Below, piece by piece: positions 1-8,501 of a DNA stretch of 53,815 nucleotides. How positions within the stretch are numbered: position 1 is the first letter of the stretch; every line of letters begins with the position of its first letter. Location: NCBI RefSeq assembly GCF_021390475.1, contig NZ_JAJUWS010000045.1, positions 1 through 53,815 of the forward strand, written 5' to 3'. The position numbers and the translations under genes are program-made. Under the pieces are notes generated by a model, which did not search any database, was not told the origin of the DNA, and saw only the letters and a list, made by a program, of their open reading frames with translations. This stretch comes from Streptomyces sp. ST2-7A (lineage in GTDB: Bacteria; Actinomycetota; Actinomycetes; Streptomycetales; Streptomycetaceae).

Positions 1-191
1 GGCCGGTGCACGACGCCCGGTTGGAGACCTGCCGGGCCCGGGCGCGCGAACGGGTCGCCGCCGAGCGGGTGGCGTTCCTGGAGGGTTTGCGCAACGCGCC
101 GGACGGCTTCCCGACCGCCGCCGCCGATCCCGTCAACCGGCCGAAAACCCGAGCGCCGGCCGACCGTCGGGAGTACGGTGTGCGGCCATGA
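1..191 (+). CDS. C-terminal end of an unidentified gene (5' partial)
   Basis: The frame is open from the window edge to a TGA at 189-191. Its last roughly 60 residues are rich in Arg and Ala with a helical pattern, then a loose, charged, Pro-containing tail. The stop overlaps the next gene's ATG in an ATGA arrangement (188-191). This suggests translational coupling and supports the frame being coding. No family can be recognised from this fragment; the domain-bearing part lies outside the window. An in-frame GTG near position 6 could in principle make it a short complete gene, but a truncated longer gene is more likely. Confidence 0.45.
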   Translation, partial: PVHDARLETCRARARERVAAERVAFLEGLRNAPDGFPTAAADPVNRPKTRAPADRREYGVRP

Positions 192-1078
192 ACCGCTTGC
201 CGGTCGAGCCGCCCACCGCCGCGCGCGCCGCCGACACCGGGACCCCCCGGTCACCCGCCCCTGACCCGGGGCCGGAGGTGCTGGACCGCCGGGTCGGAGC
301 CCTCGGTGAGATCGTCCTGCGCCGACACGGCGAGTTGCTCCAGGTGATCGCCAACGGCTGCTTCCTGATGGATACCTCCGACGGACGTTCCGAGCGCCTG
401 CTGGTGCGCGCCGCCCGTGACCTGCTCGTCGGGAGGCGCGGAGAGGGGGCCCGCCCCGGTGCTCCGCCCGGAACGCCGCCGGCGGAGGCGGCTCCGGCCC
501 TGCTCATCGGTGGTCTGGGGGTGGGCTTCTCGTTGGACGAGGCCGCCGCGGATCCGCTGTGGGGTTCGATCACCGTCGTCGAGCGCGAGGCGGCGGTGTT
601 GGAGTGGCATCGCGACGGGCCCCTGGGGCGGTTCACCGAACGGGCCCGGGCCGATCGCCGCACCTCGTTGGTGCACGCGGATCTGATGGCGCATCTGCGC
701 GCCCCGGGCGCCCCCTGGGACGCGATGTGCCTGGACATCGACAACGGGCCCGATTGGACGGTGAGTCCGGACAACTCCCGGTTGTACTCACCACGCGGCC
801 TGTCCGAGTGCCACGACCGACTCACCCCCGGCGGTGTGCTTGCCGTATGGTCGGCACAGCCGTCCGCGGATTTCGAAGCGGCCCTGTGCGCAGCGGGGTT
901 CGACGCGGTGCGCACCGTGGAGGTGCCGGTCGCCCGGGGTGTCCCGGACGTGGTGCACCTCGCGGCCCGAGCGGCGTGGCCCCGGCCCCACCGGGGATCT
1001 ACGCTGCTCCCAACAGTCAAGGAAAGCCAGCACCAGCCGGCTGGCTCCGGACACCTCCCTGGGGCGGGACCACCATGA
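188..1078 (+). CDS. Spermidine synthase-like class I SAM/aminopropyltransferase-fold protein
   Basis: This 296-residue protein resembles the spermidine synthase-like proteins of actinomycetes. After a Pro/Ala-rich leader (about 35 residues) it has a beta-rich segment (GEIVLRRHGELLQVIANG), a glycine-rich nucleotide-binding strand (LLIGGLGVGFSLDEA), an acidic strand end (TVVEREAAVLEWH) and the strand MCLDIDNGPDWTV. These match the Rossmann core of the spmSyn family. True spermidine synthases carry Asp residues that bind the polyamine. I cannot confirm the full set, so aminopropyl transfer is not assured and another SAM-type role is possible. Both ends overlap neighbours by ATGA (188-191 and 1075-1078), so it is coupled to the response regulator gene that follows. 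Confidence 0.7.
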   Translation: MNRLPVEPPTAARAADTGTPRSPAPDPGPEVLDRRVGALGEIVLRRHGELLQVIANGCFLMDTSDGRSERLLVRAARDLLVGRRGEGARPGAPPGTPPAEAAPALLIGGLGVGFSLDEAAADPLWGSITVVEREAAVLEWHRDGPLGRFTERARADRRTSLVHADLMAHLRAPGAPWDAMCLDIDNGPDWTVSPDNSRLYSPRGLSECHDRLTPGGVLAVWSAQPSADFEAALCAAGFDAVRTVEVPVARGVPDVVHLAARAAWPRPHRGSTLLPTVKESQHQPAGSGHLPGAGPP

Positions 1079-1878
1079 ACGAGACGGACACCACCACCCA
1101 CCCGACGAACGGTGAACCACCGCCGTCGCCGGCGGACCGGCCGGGCCATGTCACCGGCCCGGCCACCACCCCCGGCGCCCAACGCCGGGTGTTGGTGGTA
1201 GAGGATGACCCCACCATCCTCGACGCGATAGCCGCGCGGATGCGCGCGGAGGGCTTCGTCGCACAGACCGCCGCGGACGGACCGGCCGCGGTGGAGACCG
1301 CCGCCGCGTTCCAACCGGACCTGCTGGTCCTGGACGTGATGCTGCCCGGTTACGACGGCCTGGAGGTCTGCCGCCGCGTGCAGGCCCAGCGGCCGGTGCC
1401 GGTACTCATGCTCACCGCCCGCGACGACGAGACGGACATGCTCGTGGGCCTGGGAGTGGGCGCCGACGACTACATGACCAAGCCGTTCTCGCTGCGCGAA
1501 CTGGTCGCCCGCACCCACGCCCTGCTGCGTCGGGTGGAGCGGGCCACCGCCGTGGCCGCGACGCCGCGACCGGGCAGCGTGCAGCTCGGCGACCTGGAGA
1601 TCGACCGCACCCAGCGCCGGGTGCGGGCCGGCGGCAAGGACGTGCACCTCACCCCCACCGAGTTCGACCTGTTGCTGTGCCTGGCGCGCACACCCCGCGC
1701 GGTGCTCACCCGCGAGCAGTTGCTCGCCGACGTGTGGGACTGGGCGGACGCCTCCGGTACCCGCACCGTGGACAGCCATGTGAAGGCCCTGCGTCGGAAG
1801 ATCGGCGCGGAACGCATCCGCACGGTGCACGGGGTCGGCTACGCGCTGGAGACCGGCGCCCTCTCCGAGGGGAGCTGA
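1075..1878 (+). CDS. OmpR/PhoB-family response regulator
   Basis: The protein has 267 residues. A disordered 40-residue leader precedes a receiver domain: VLVVEDDPT with the acidic pair, phosphoacceptor Asp87 in LLVLDVMLPGYDG, the Thr in MLTARDDE, and Lys in DDYMTKPF. A C-terminal winged helix follows (EFDLLLCLARTPRAVLTREQLL, then RTVDSHVKALRRKIG and the hairpin wing VHGVGYALE). It should bind DNA as a dimer once phosphorylated by the histidine kinase encoded just downstream. The start is the ATG overlapping the previous stop. The ribosome binding site GAGGGGAG for the next gene lies inside its last codons. Target genes cannot be told from the window. Confidence 0.9.
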   Translation: MNETDTTTHPTNGEPPPSPADRPGHVTGPATTPGAQRRVLVVEDDPTILDAIAARMRAEGFVAQTAADGPAAVETAAAFQPDLLVLDVMLPGYDGLEVCRRVQAQRPVPVLMLTARDDETDMLVGLGVGADDYMTKPFSLRELVARTHALLRRVERATAVAATPRPGSVQLGDLEIDRTQRRVRAGGKDVHLTPTEFDLLLCLARTPRAVLTREQLLADVWDWADASGTRTVDSHVKALRRKIGAERIRTVHGVGYALETGALSEGS

Positions 1879-2474
1879 CCGGGTGACCGGGGGGCGTCCG
1901 CGTCGGCCGGGGCGAGGCGGGGCCGCCCGCGGCACCGGCCCGGGGGACCGGGTCCCGATCACACCACCACGGGTGCCCCTGCAACGACACGGGGCGCCCG
2001 AAATCCTCGCCGGCCCACCGGGCCCCGGTCCGTCCGACGGTCCGACGGAGCCGGGACCCGCGGGGGTTCCGGGGCCGGTACCACCCGGGGTACCGGTGTC
2101 CGGAGACACCCCGGCGGGACCGCCAACCGGACGGGCGGGAGGGCGCCGGCGCGCCCGACTCCGAACGGGCCGGGGAACCGGCGATCGCCGGCGAGGGGCC
2201 CGGGAACGCTCCCGCCACGGCGACGGAGACCGGCCCGGGCGGCACCGGTGTCCCCCGCCCTTCCGGAAACGACACCCCGGGGAAGACCGGCACGGGTCTC
2301 GCCGGCCCCGGGGCCCCGTCACCACCCGACCGGCCCGCTCCCCCACTCCCCGCCGGCCTTCCGGCCGGGGCGGGTCCCGACCGGGAAGCCGGCTCCGACC
2401 GGGAAGCCGGCTCCGGGAAACGGCGACCCGCCCGTGGGGCACCCCGGCGCTCCCCCGCGCGCCGGCTGTGGGCC
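1879..2474 (+). other. Probable N-terminal extension of the kinase, split by an apparent frameshift
   Basis: The kinase frame is open from 1887 to 2475, with no stop but no ATG or GTG start. A well-placed GTG at 1883 follows GAGGGGAG (1867-1874) by 8 bases and lies 4 bases after the regulator stop, but it is in another frame. From 1883 to about 2130 that frame reads as a plausible Pro/Gly/Ser-rich disordered leader. From about 2160 onward the kinase frame has the better codon pattern. An extra base, or two missing ones, around 2130-2170 would join them. Two tandem 18-bp units (2377-2394 and 2395-2412) encode repeated DREAGS-like residues in the kinase frame. It could be an assembly indel in GC-rich DNA or a real frameshift. 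Confidence 0.55.
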
Positions 2475-3539
2475 GTGCTGCGCCCGGTGGACCCGCTGCG
2501 CTCGGTGAAGGCCGCCCTCGGCTGGCTGGTGATCTCCTCGGTCACCATCACCACTGTGCTGATCCTTTTGGCGCACCGCTCCTCCCTGGAGTTGCGGATC
2601 ATCGCGGTCATCGCCGTCATCTCCTCCCTGTTGATCACGCAGTTCGTGGCGCAGGGGCTGGCGGCGCCGATCAGCGAGGTGACCGCGGCCGCGCGGGCGA
2701 TGGCCAGGGGCGAGTACGGTCGGCGTGTCCGGGTGCGCCGGCGCGACGAGTTGGGCGAGCTGGCCCGTGCCTTCAACCGGATGGCCGCCGACCTCCAGGC
2801 CGAGGACCAGCAGCGTCGTGACCTGGTCGCCAACGTCTCGCACGAGTTGCGCACCCCCATCGCCGGTCTGCGGGCGGTGCTGGAGAACGTGGTGGACGGG
2901 GTCTGCGAGCCCGACCGCGAGACGATGGCCGGCGCGCTGCGGCAGACCGAGCGGCTGGGTCGCATGGTGGAGCAGTTGCTGGACCTCTCCCGACTGGAGA
3001 ACGGCGTGGTCGCGCTGCGCCCCCGGGCACTGGACATCGAGCGCTACCTGGGCGACCTGCTGCGGGACGCCGACGTGGCCTTCGGTCGTGGTCACGCGCG
3101 CCCGGACGTGGGACTGGAGTTGGATGTCGGCCCCTCGGGCGCGGAGCACGGGGACGGCCGGGGAGGACTGGTCGCGCACGCCGATCCGGAGCGACTGGAG
3201 CGGGTGGTGGCCAATCTGGTGGACAACGCGATCAAGCACAGCCCGCAGGGCGGCACGGTGACGGTGCGGGCGCGACCGGGTCGGCAGCGCGGCGGACTGG
3301 AACTGGAGGTGCTCGACGAGGGGCCGGGCATCCCCTGCGAGCAGCGGGAGATGGTCTTCGAGCGGTTCGGGCGCGGCTCGGGACCGGGCGGTCCGGCGCG
3401 CGACGGCGGCACCGGCCTGGGGCTGGCGATCGCCCGCTGGGCGGTGGACCTGCACGGGGGCACGATCGGGGTGGCGGAGTCGGAGCGGGGTTGCCGCATC
3501 CGCGTCACCCTCCCGGGTGATCACGGCGCCGCGGGGTGA
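2475..3539 (+). CDS. HAMP-domain sensor histidine kinase (minimum extent)
   Basis: From GTG 2475 the protein has 354 residues. Two membrane segments (about 12-33 and 40-60) are separated by almost no outside loop, which suggests sensing within the membrane or by partner proteins. A HAMP linker follows (to about 112), then the HisKA dimerisation helix with phospho-acceptor His123 in ANVSHELRTP. The ATPase domain has an N box (NLVDNAIKHSP), G1 box (DEGPGIP) and G2 box (GTGLGLAIA). It should phosphorylate the response regulator encoded upstream. GTG 2475 has no convincing ribosome binding site and conserved-looking residues (RRLWAV) precede it, so the true start is probably upstream, near GTG 1883, if the apparent frameshift is resolved. 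Confidence 0.85.
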   Translation: MLRPVDPLRSVKAALGWLVISSVTITTVLILLAHRSSLELRIIAVIAVISSLLITQFVAQGLAAPISEVTAAARAMARGEYGRRVRVRRRDELGELARAFNRMAADLQAEDQQRRDLVANVSHELRTPIAGLRAVLENVVDGVCEPDRETMAGALRQTERLGRMVEQLLDLSRLENGVVALRPRALDIERYLGDLLRDADVAFGRGHARPDVGLELDVGPSGAEHGDGRGGLVAHADPERLERVVANLVDNAIKHSPQGGTVTVRARPGRQRGGLELEVLDEGPGIPCEQREMVFERFGRGSGPGGPARDGGTGLGLAIARWAVDLHGGTIGVAESERGCRIRVTLPGDHGAAG

Positions 3540-4017
3540 CATAGGGTCGCGGCGGAGGACGGTCCGACCCGCCCGGTGTCCCCGGGTTGCCGGGGGCGCC
3601 GTCGCCCCGCCGATCCCGGTCGTTCCCAACGGCCCGCCGGCGGTGTGGCGGGCCCGCCGGCGGCACCGGTTCGTCGCCGACCGGCCACCCGCGGGCCGGC
3701 CCGGTGATCGGTGCGCGTACACCGGGTGCCATCGGGTAAGGGTCGAACAGGAGACCCCATCGGGTCACCCTCCGTGCGGATAAGGCTGCGCCGACGCCCT
3801 GTCGCAGTCGCGCCCGGTCCTTCCCGAAAGCGATCCGGATGCGACCAAACCCTGCTTCTTTCCCGTCGTTTCCCGGGTCAAAACACGGCAGGCACCACCT
3901 GCGAGTGTGATGTACGCGACGACTGGGCCGTTGGGACTGCGCCCGGGCAGCCGGAAGGCGTAGCCTTGATTCCCGCTGTCCCATCACCTTGCGAAGCGGA
4001 AGAGGGCGGTTGCCGCC
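3540..4017. promoter_or_regulatory. 478-bp leader/intergenic region before kgd
   Basis: No gene is supported here. The first 200 bases are very GC-rich with short inverted repeats (for example GCCCGCCGGCGG repeated around 3640-3665) that may end the two-component transcript. The part from about 3840 is relatively AT-richer (runs such as TTCTTTCCC and CAAAACAC) and is the likely promoter region for kgd. The motif TAGCCT near 3961 resembles a -10 box, but no matching -35 box sits at a normal distance, so I make no firm promoter call. GCGGAAGAGGGCGG at about 3994-4008 is a reasonable ribosome binding region for GTG 4018. Confidence 0.4.
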
Positions 4018-7000
4018 GTGTCGCCACAGTCCCCGAACACGTCAAGTGTCTCCACCGACCAGGCCGGATCAGGAAACGGCCCCGCGGCCGGGTTCGGCGC
4101 CAACGAATGGCTGGTGGACGAGATCTACCAGCAGTACCTCCAGGACCCCAACTCCGTGGACCGGGCCTGGTGGGACTTCTTCGCCGACTACCGTCCCGGT
4201 TCGGGCAACGGGAAGGGTGAGGAGCGCCCCGACGCCAAGACCCCGTCGGGCACCGACGCGCCGTCACCCGCGGTGACCGAGGAGCCGGCCGGCGGCGGTG
4301 CCGCCCCGAAGACCGCCGAAACGGAGGCGAAGGCCCCCGCGGCCGCCGCCTCCGCCGCCGAGTCCGCGGCGCCGGCGAAGGCGCCCGCGAAGACCGCCCC
4401 GAAGAAGGAGACCCCCTCGCGCGAGGAGACCTCCCCGAAGGCCCCGGCCGCCCGCACCCCCCGGGACGCGCCCGCCGGCGGGAAGAAGGACCGGGACGCC
4501 GGCGGGGGCCCGGAGTACAGCGTCCTGCGCGGCCCCTCCGCCGCCGTGGTGCGGAACATGAACGCCTCGCTGGAGCTGCCGACCGCGACCTCCGTGCGCG
4601 CGGTGCCGGTGAAGCTGCTGTTCGACAACCGCATCGTCATCAACAACCACCTCAAGCGCGCCCGGGGCGGGAAGGTCTCCTTCACCCACCTCATCGGCTA
4701 CGCCATGGTGCAGGCGCTCAAGGCCATGCCGGCCATGAACCACTCCTACGCGGAGCGGGACGGCAAGCCCACCCTGGTCAAGCCCGAGCACGTGAACCTG
4801 GGCCTGGCCATCGACCTGGTCAAGCCGAACGGCGACCGGCAGCTCGTGGTGGCCGCCATCAAGAAGGCCGAGACCCTCACCTTCTTCGAGTTCTGGCAGG
4901 CCTACGAGGACATCGTTCGGCGCGCCCGCGCCAACAAGTTGACGATGGACGACTTCAGCGGCGTCACCGCCTCCCTGACCAACCCCGGCGGTATCGGCAC
5001 CGTCCACTCGGTGCCGCGTCTGATGCCGGGCCAGTCGGTCATCGTCGGTGTCGGCGCCATGGAGTACCCGGCGGAGTTCCAGGGCACCTCCCAGGACACC
5101 CTCAACCGCCTGGGCGTCTCCAAGGTGATGACGCTGACCAGCACCTACGACCACCGGGTCATCCAGGGCGCCGCGTCCGGTGAGTTCCTGCGGGTGATGA
5201 GCAACCTCCTGCTGGGCGAGAACGAGTTCTACGACAGCATCTTCGAGGCCCTGCGCATCCCCTACGAGCCGGTCCGCTGGCACCGGGACATCGATGTCAG
5301 CCACGACGACGAGGTCACCAAGGCGGCGCGGGTCTTCGACCTGATCCACTCCTACCGCGTGCGCGGCCACCTGATGGCCGACACCGACCCGCTGGAGTAC
5401 AAGCAGCGCCGCCACCCCGACCTGGACATCAAGGAGCACGGGCTCACCCTGTGGGACCTGGAGCGGGAGTTCGCGGTCGGCGGTTTCGCCGGCAAGGCGA
5501 TGCTCAAGCTCCGCGACATCCTCGGCGTGCTGCGCGACTCGTACTGCCGCACCACCGGCATCGAGTACATGCACATCCAGGACCCGAGCGAACGCAAGTG
5601 GATCCAGGACCGGGTGGAGCGCCCGCACACCGCGCCGGAGCGCGAGGAGCAGCTGCGGATCCTGCGCCGGCTCAACGCCTCGGAGGCGTTCGAGACCTTC
5701 CTGCAGACGAAGTACGTCGGCCAGAAGCGGTTCTCCCTGGAGGGCGGCGAGTCCGTCATCCCGCTGCTGGACTCGATCCTCGACGAGGCCGCCGGCGCGT
5801 CCCTGGACGAGGCCGTCATCGGCATGGCCCACCGCGGCCGGCTGAACGTGCTGGCCAACGTGGTCGGCAAGTCCTACGCACAGATCTTCCGCGAGTTCGA
5901 GGGCAACCTCGACCCGAAGTCGATGCACGGCTCCGGTGACGTGAAGTACCACCTGGGCACCGAGGGCACCTTCACCGGCCTGGGCGGCGAGAACGTCAAG
6001 GTCACCCTCGCCGCCAACCCCTCCCACCTGGAGGCGGTCAACCCGGTGGTCGAGGGCGTGGCCCGGGCCAGGCAGGACATCATCGGCAAGGGCGGCTCGG
6101 ACTTCACCGTGCTGCCGATCCTGCTGCACGGCGACGCCGCGTTCGCCGGGCAGGGCGTGGTCGCCGAGACCCTGAACATGTCGCAGCTGCGCGGCTACCG
6201 CACCGGCGGCACCGTGCACATCGTCATCAACAACCAGGTCGGCTACACCGCCCCGCCGGACTCCTCGCGGTCCTCGATGTACTGCACCGACGTGGCGCGG
6301 ATGATCGAGGCACCGATCTTCCACGTCAACGGCGACGACCCGGAGGCGGTGTGCCGGGTGGGCCGGCTGGCCTTCGAGTACCGGCAGGCGTTCAACAAGG
6401 ACGTCGTCATCGACCTCGTCTGCTACCGCCGTCGCGGCCACAACGAGGGCGACAACCCGGCCTTCACCCAGCCGCTGATGTACAACCTGATCGACAAGAA
6501 GCGCTCGGTGCGCAAGCTCTACACCGAGTCGCTGATCGGTCGCGGCGACATCACCGTCGAGGAGGCCGAGCAGGCCCTCCAGGACTTCCAGCAGCAGCTG
6601 GAGAAGGTCTTCAAGGAGGTCCGCGAGGCCACCGACGCGCCGGGCAACGCCGAGATGCCCGCCCCGCGTCCGGCCTTCCCGGTCACCGTGGAGACCGGCG
6701 TCAGCCAGGACGTGCTCAAGCGGATCGCCGAGTCGCAGGTCAACATCCCCGACCGGATCACCGTGCACCCGCGCCTGCTGCCGCAGCTCCAGCGGCGCGC
6801 GGCGATGATCGGTGACGGCACGATCGACTGGGCGATGGGCGAGGCGCTGGCGATCGGTTCGCTGCTTCTGGAGGGCACGCCGGTGCGGCTGGCCGGCCAG
6901 GACTCGCGGCGCGGCACCTTCGCCCAGCGGCACTCGGTGCTCATCGACCAGAAGAACGGCGACGAGTACACCCCGCTGCTGTACCTCTCCGAGGACCAGT

Positions 7001-7875
7001 CGCGGTTCAACGTCTATGACTCGCTGCTGAGCGAGTACGCGGCGATGGGCTTCGAGTACGGCTACTCGCTGGCCCGTCCCGAGGCGCTGGTGATGTGGGA
7101 GGCCCAGTTCGGCGACTTCGTCAACGGCGCGCAGATCACCATGGACGAGTTCATCTCCTCCGCCGAGCAGAAGTGGGGGCAGACCTCCGGGGTCACGCTG
7201 CTGCTGCCGCACGGCTACGAGGGGCAGGGTCCGGACCACTCCTCGGCCCGCATCGAGCGGTTCCTGCAGCTGTGCGCGCAGGACAGCATGACCGTCGCGG
7301 TGCCGACCCTGCCGTCGAACTACTTCCACCTGCTGCGCTGGCAGGTCCACAACCCGCACCACAAGCCGCTGATCGTCTTCACCCCGAAGTCGCTGCTGCG
7401 GCTGAAGGCGGCGACCTCGACGGCGGAGGAGTTCACCACCGGCGGTTTCCGTCCGGTCATCGGTGACGACACCGTGGACCCGGCGGGCGTCAACAAGGTG
7501 GTCTTCTGCTCCGGCAAGGTCTACTACGACCTCGCCGCCGAGCGGGAGAAGCGCGGCGCGACCGACACGGCCCTGATCCGGCTGGAGCGGCTGTACCCGC
7601 TGCCCAGCGAGGAGATCCGGACCGAGATGGGTCGCTACCGGGGCGCGGAGAAGTTCATCTGGGCCCAGGAGGAACCCGCCAACCAGGGCGCGTGGCCGTT
7701 CATCGCGCTCAACCTGGTGGACCACCTGGACCTGATCATCGGCTCGGACCCGGTGCCGAACGCGGACCGGCTGCGCCGGGTGTCCCGGCCGTCCTCCTCC
7801 TCCCCGGCGGTGGGCTCGGCCAAGCGGCACCAGGCGGAGCAGCGGGCGTTGGTCAACGAGGTCTTCGACATCTGA
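4018..7875 (+). CDS. kgd: Multifunctional 2-oxoglutarate dehydrogenase E1 / dihydrolipoyl succinyltransferase-like E2
   Basis: This 1285-residue TCA-cycle enzyme is the actinobacterial fusion type (Kgd/OdhA). The N-terminal motif NEWLVDEIYQQY is typical of E1o. A Lys/Ala/Pro linker (about 65-165) leads to an E2-type acyltransferase domain (about 170-420; FTHLIGYAMVQALK, TYDHRVIQGA). A full ThDP-dependent E1 follows (AHRGRLNVLANVV near residue 604; GDAAFAGQG to INNQVGY, the ThDP/Mg motif, near 704). No lipoyl domain is present, as usual for this family. It decarboxylates 2-oxoglutarate within a complex using AceF/Lpd supplied elsewhere. Mycobacterial and corynebacterial homologues are inhibited by the FHA protein GarA/OdhI. 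The GTG start is supported by the conserved N-terminus. A strong hairpin follows the stop. Confidence 0.97.
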   Translation: MSPQSPNTSSVSTDQAGSGNGPAAGFGANEWLVDEIYQQYLQDPNSVDRAWWDFFADYRPGSGNGKGEERPDAKTPSGTDAPSPAVTEEPAGGGAAPKTAETEAKAPAAAASAAESAAPAKAPAKTAPKKETPSREETSPKAPAARTPRDAPAGGKKDRDAGGGPEYSVLRGPSAAVVRNMNASLELPTATSVRAVPVKLLFDNRIVINNHLKRARGGKVSFTHLIGYAMVQALKAMPAMNHSYAERDGKPTLVKPEHVNLGLAIDLVKPNGDRQLVVAAIKKAETLTFFEFWQAYEDIVRRARANKLTMDDFSGVTASLTNPGGIGTVHSVPRLMPGQSVIVGVGAMEYPAEFQGTSQDTLNRLGVSKVMTLTSTYDHRVIQGAASGEFLRVMSNLLLGENEFYDSIFEALRIPYEPVRWHRDIDVSHDDEVTKAARVFDLIHSYRVRGHLMADTDPLEYKQRRHPDLDIKEHGLTLWDLEREFAVGGFAGKAMLKLRDILGVLRDSYCRTTGIEYMHIQDPSERKWIQDRVERPHTAPEREEQLRILRRLNASEAFETFLQTKYVGQKRFSLEGGESVIPLLDSILDEAAGASLDEAVIGMAHRGRLNVLANVVGKSYAQIFREFEGNLDPKSMHGSGDVKYHLGTEGTFTGLGGENVKVTLAANPSHLEAVNPVVEGVARARQDIIGKGGSDFTVLPILLHGDAAFAGQGVVAETLNMSQLRGYRTGGTVHIVINNQVGYTAPPDSSRSSMYCTDVARMIEAPIFHVNGDDPEAVCRVGRLAFEYRQAFNKDVVIDLVCYRRRGHNEGDNPAFTQPLMYNLIDKKRSVRKLYTESLIGRGDITVEEAEQALQDFQQQLEKVFKEVREATDAPGNAEMPAPRPAFPVTVETGVSQDVLKRIAESQVNIPDRITVHPRLLPQLQRRAAMIGDGTIDWAMGEALAIGSLLLEGTPVRLAGQDSRRGTFAQRHSVLIDQKNGDEYTPLLYLSEDQSRFNVYDSLLSEYAAMGFEYGYSLARPEALVMWEAQFGDFVNGAQITMDEFISSAEQKWGQTSGVTLLLPHGYEGQGPDHSSARIERFLQLCAQDSMTVAVPTLPSNYFHLLRWQVHNPHHKPLIVFTPKSLLRLKAATSTAEEFTTGGFRPVIGDDTVDPAGVNKVVFCSGKVYYDLAAEREKRGATDTALIRLERLYPLPSEEIRTEMGRYRGAEKFIWAQEEPANQGAWPFIALNLVDHLDLIIGSDPVPNADRLRRVSRPSSSSPAVGSAKRHQAEQRALVNEVFDI

Positions 7876-7934
7876 CCGACGGTCGGAGGCGCGGTGCGGT
7901 GTACGACCGGCCCGCGCCCCGGCACCGGTGACGC

Positions 7935-7983
7935 CACGGCGATGGGCCGGACCCCGCGATCAGGGGTCCGGCCCATCGCCGTG
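7935..7983 (+). terminator. Perfect 21-bp stem hairpin after kgd
   Basis: Arms at 7935-7955 and 7963-7983 are perfectly complementary with a 7-base loop (GCGATCA). It starts 60 bases after the kgd stop. There is no U-tract, as is common for Streptomyces terminators. It probably ends or reduces transcription before the small downstream gene. Confidence 0.85.
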
Positions 7984-8078
7984 GGCGGGGCGGGGAAGCC
8001 CGTGGGTACGGGACACGGGCCGGAAGAGGAACAGCGGCGAACAGCGGCTGAGGGAAGCGAGCGGAGCGGGAGCACACC

Positions 8079-8258
8079 GTGTACTTCACCGATCGAGGGA
8101 TCGAGGAGCTGGAGGGGCGTCGGGGCGACGAGGAGGTCACCCTGGGTTGGCTGGCGGAGCAACTGCGGGTCTTCGTGGATCTGAACCCCGACTTCGAGGT
8201 GCCCATGGAGCGGTTGGCCACGTGGCTGGCGCGCCTGGACGACGAGGACGACGAGTAG
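8079..8258 (+). CDS. DUF6104 family small acidic protein
   Basis: A 59-residue protein beginning MYFTDRGIEELEGRRGDEEV and ending with the acidic tail LARLDDEDDE. It resembles the short conserved Streptomyces protein now called DUF6104, commonly found next to kgd. The GTG start (8079) is chosen because the conserved N-terminus begins there and GGGAG lies 8 bases upstream. The middle (WLAEQLRVFVDLNPDFEVPMERLATWLARL) looks like two amphipathic helices. No function is known to me. It follows the kgd terminator and is probably transcribed by read-through or from its own weak promoter. Confidence 0.8.
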   Translation: MYFTDRGIEELEGRRGDEEVTLGWLAEQLRVFVDLNPDFEVPMERLATWLARLDDEDDE

Positions 8259-8395
8259 TCCCGGCCCGGATGGCCCGGTTGGACCGGATGGCCCACGAGC
8301 CGGCCGCCGGCTCGGCGCGGTGGTCCGAACGGCTCGGAACCGCCCGGCCCCGAGCCGGGGCGTGCGGCACCACTCGCGCGCCCATCCCGCACAAC

Positions 8396-8440
8396 GCGAT
8401 ACCCGATAGCTTGACAAACCCGACACGCGATATATCGTGA
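8396..8440 (+). promoter_or_regulatory. Promoter with CGATATATCG palindrome before the DUF4097-PadR pair
   Basis: TTGACA at 8411-8416 is a good -35 box. Downstream lies a perfect 10-bp palindrome, CGATATATCG (8428-8437), in the place expected for the -10 region. Two half-site-like GCGATA and CGATA motifs occur at 8396-8401 and 8404-8408. An AT-rich palindrome over a promoter in 72% GC DNA is very likely an operator. The PadR regulator of the same operon is the obvious candidate to bind it (inference). The -10 box itself is not clear-cut. Confidence 0.6.
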
Positions 8441-8501
8441 TTGGGGGTGGCGCTGCCGCGTCACCCCCATCGTCAGGGCTGTCCAGCGTGCGGGAGGATC
8501 C

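Noticed and set aside
133..2442. 769-codon minus-strand frame over the spermidine-synthase-like and regulator genes
   Set aside because: Arg/Pro/Gly-rich shadow frame; the plus-strand genes have clear motifs and coupled starts.
1883..2821. Full 312-codon frame from GTG 1883 as a separate gene
   Set aside because: Beyond about 2160 it is out of frame with the better coding signal and runs antagonistically through the kinase; only its first part is likely coding.
4264..7830. 1188-codon open frame on the minus strand inside kgd
   Set aside because: It is the antisense shadow of a strongly recognised gene, a usual effect of high GC3; the translation is Val/Gln/His/Arg-rich with no family features.
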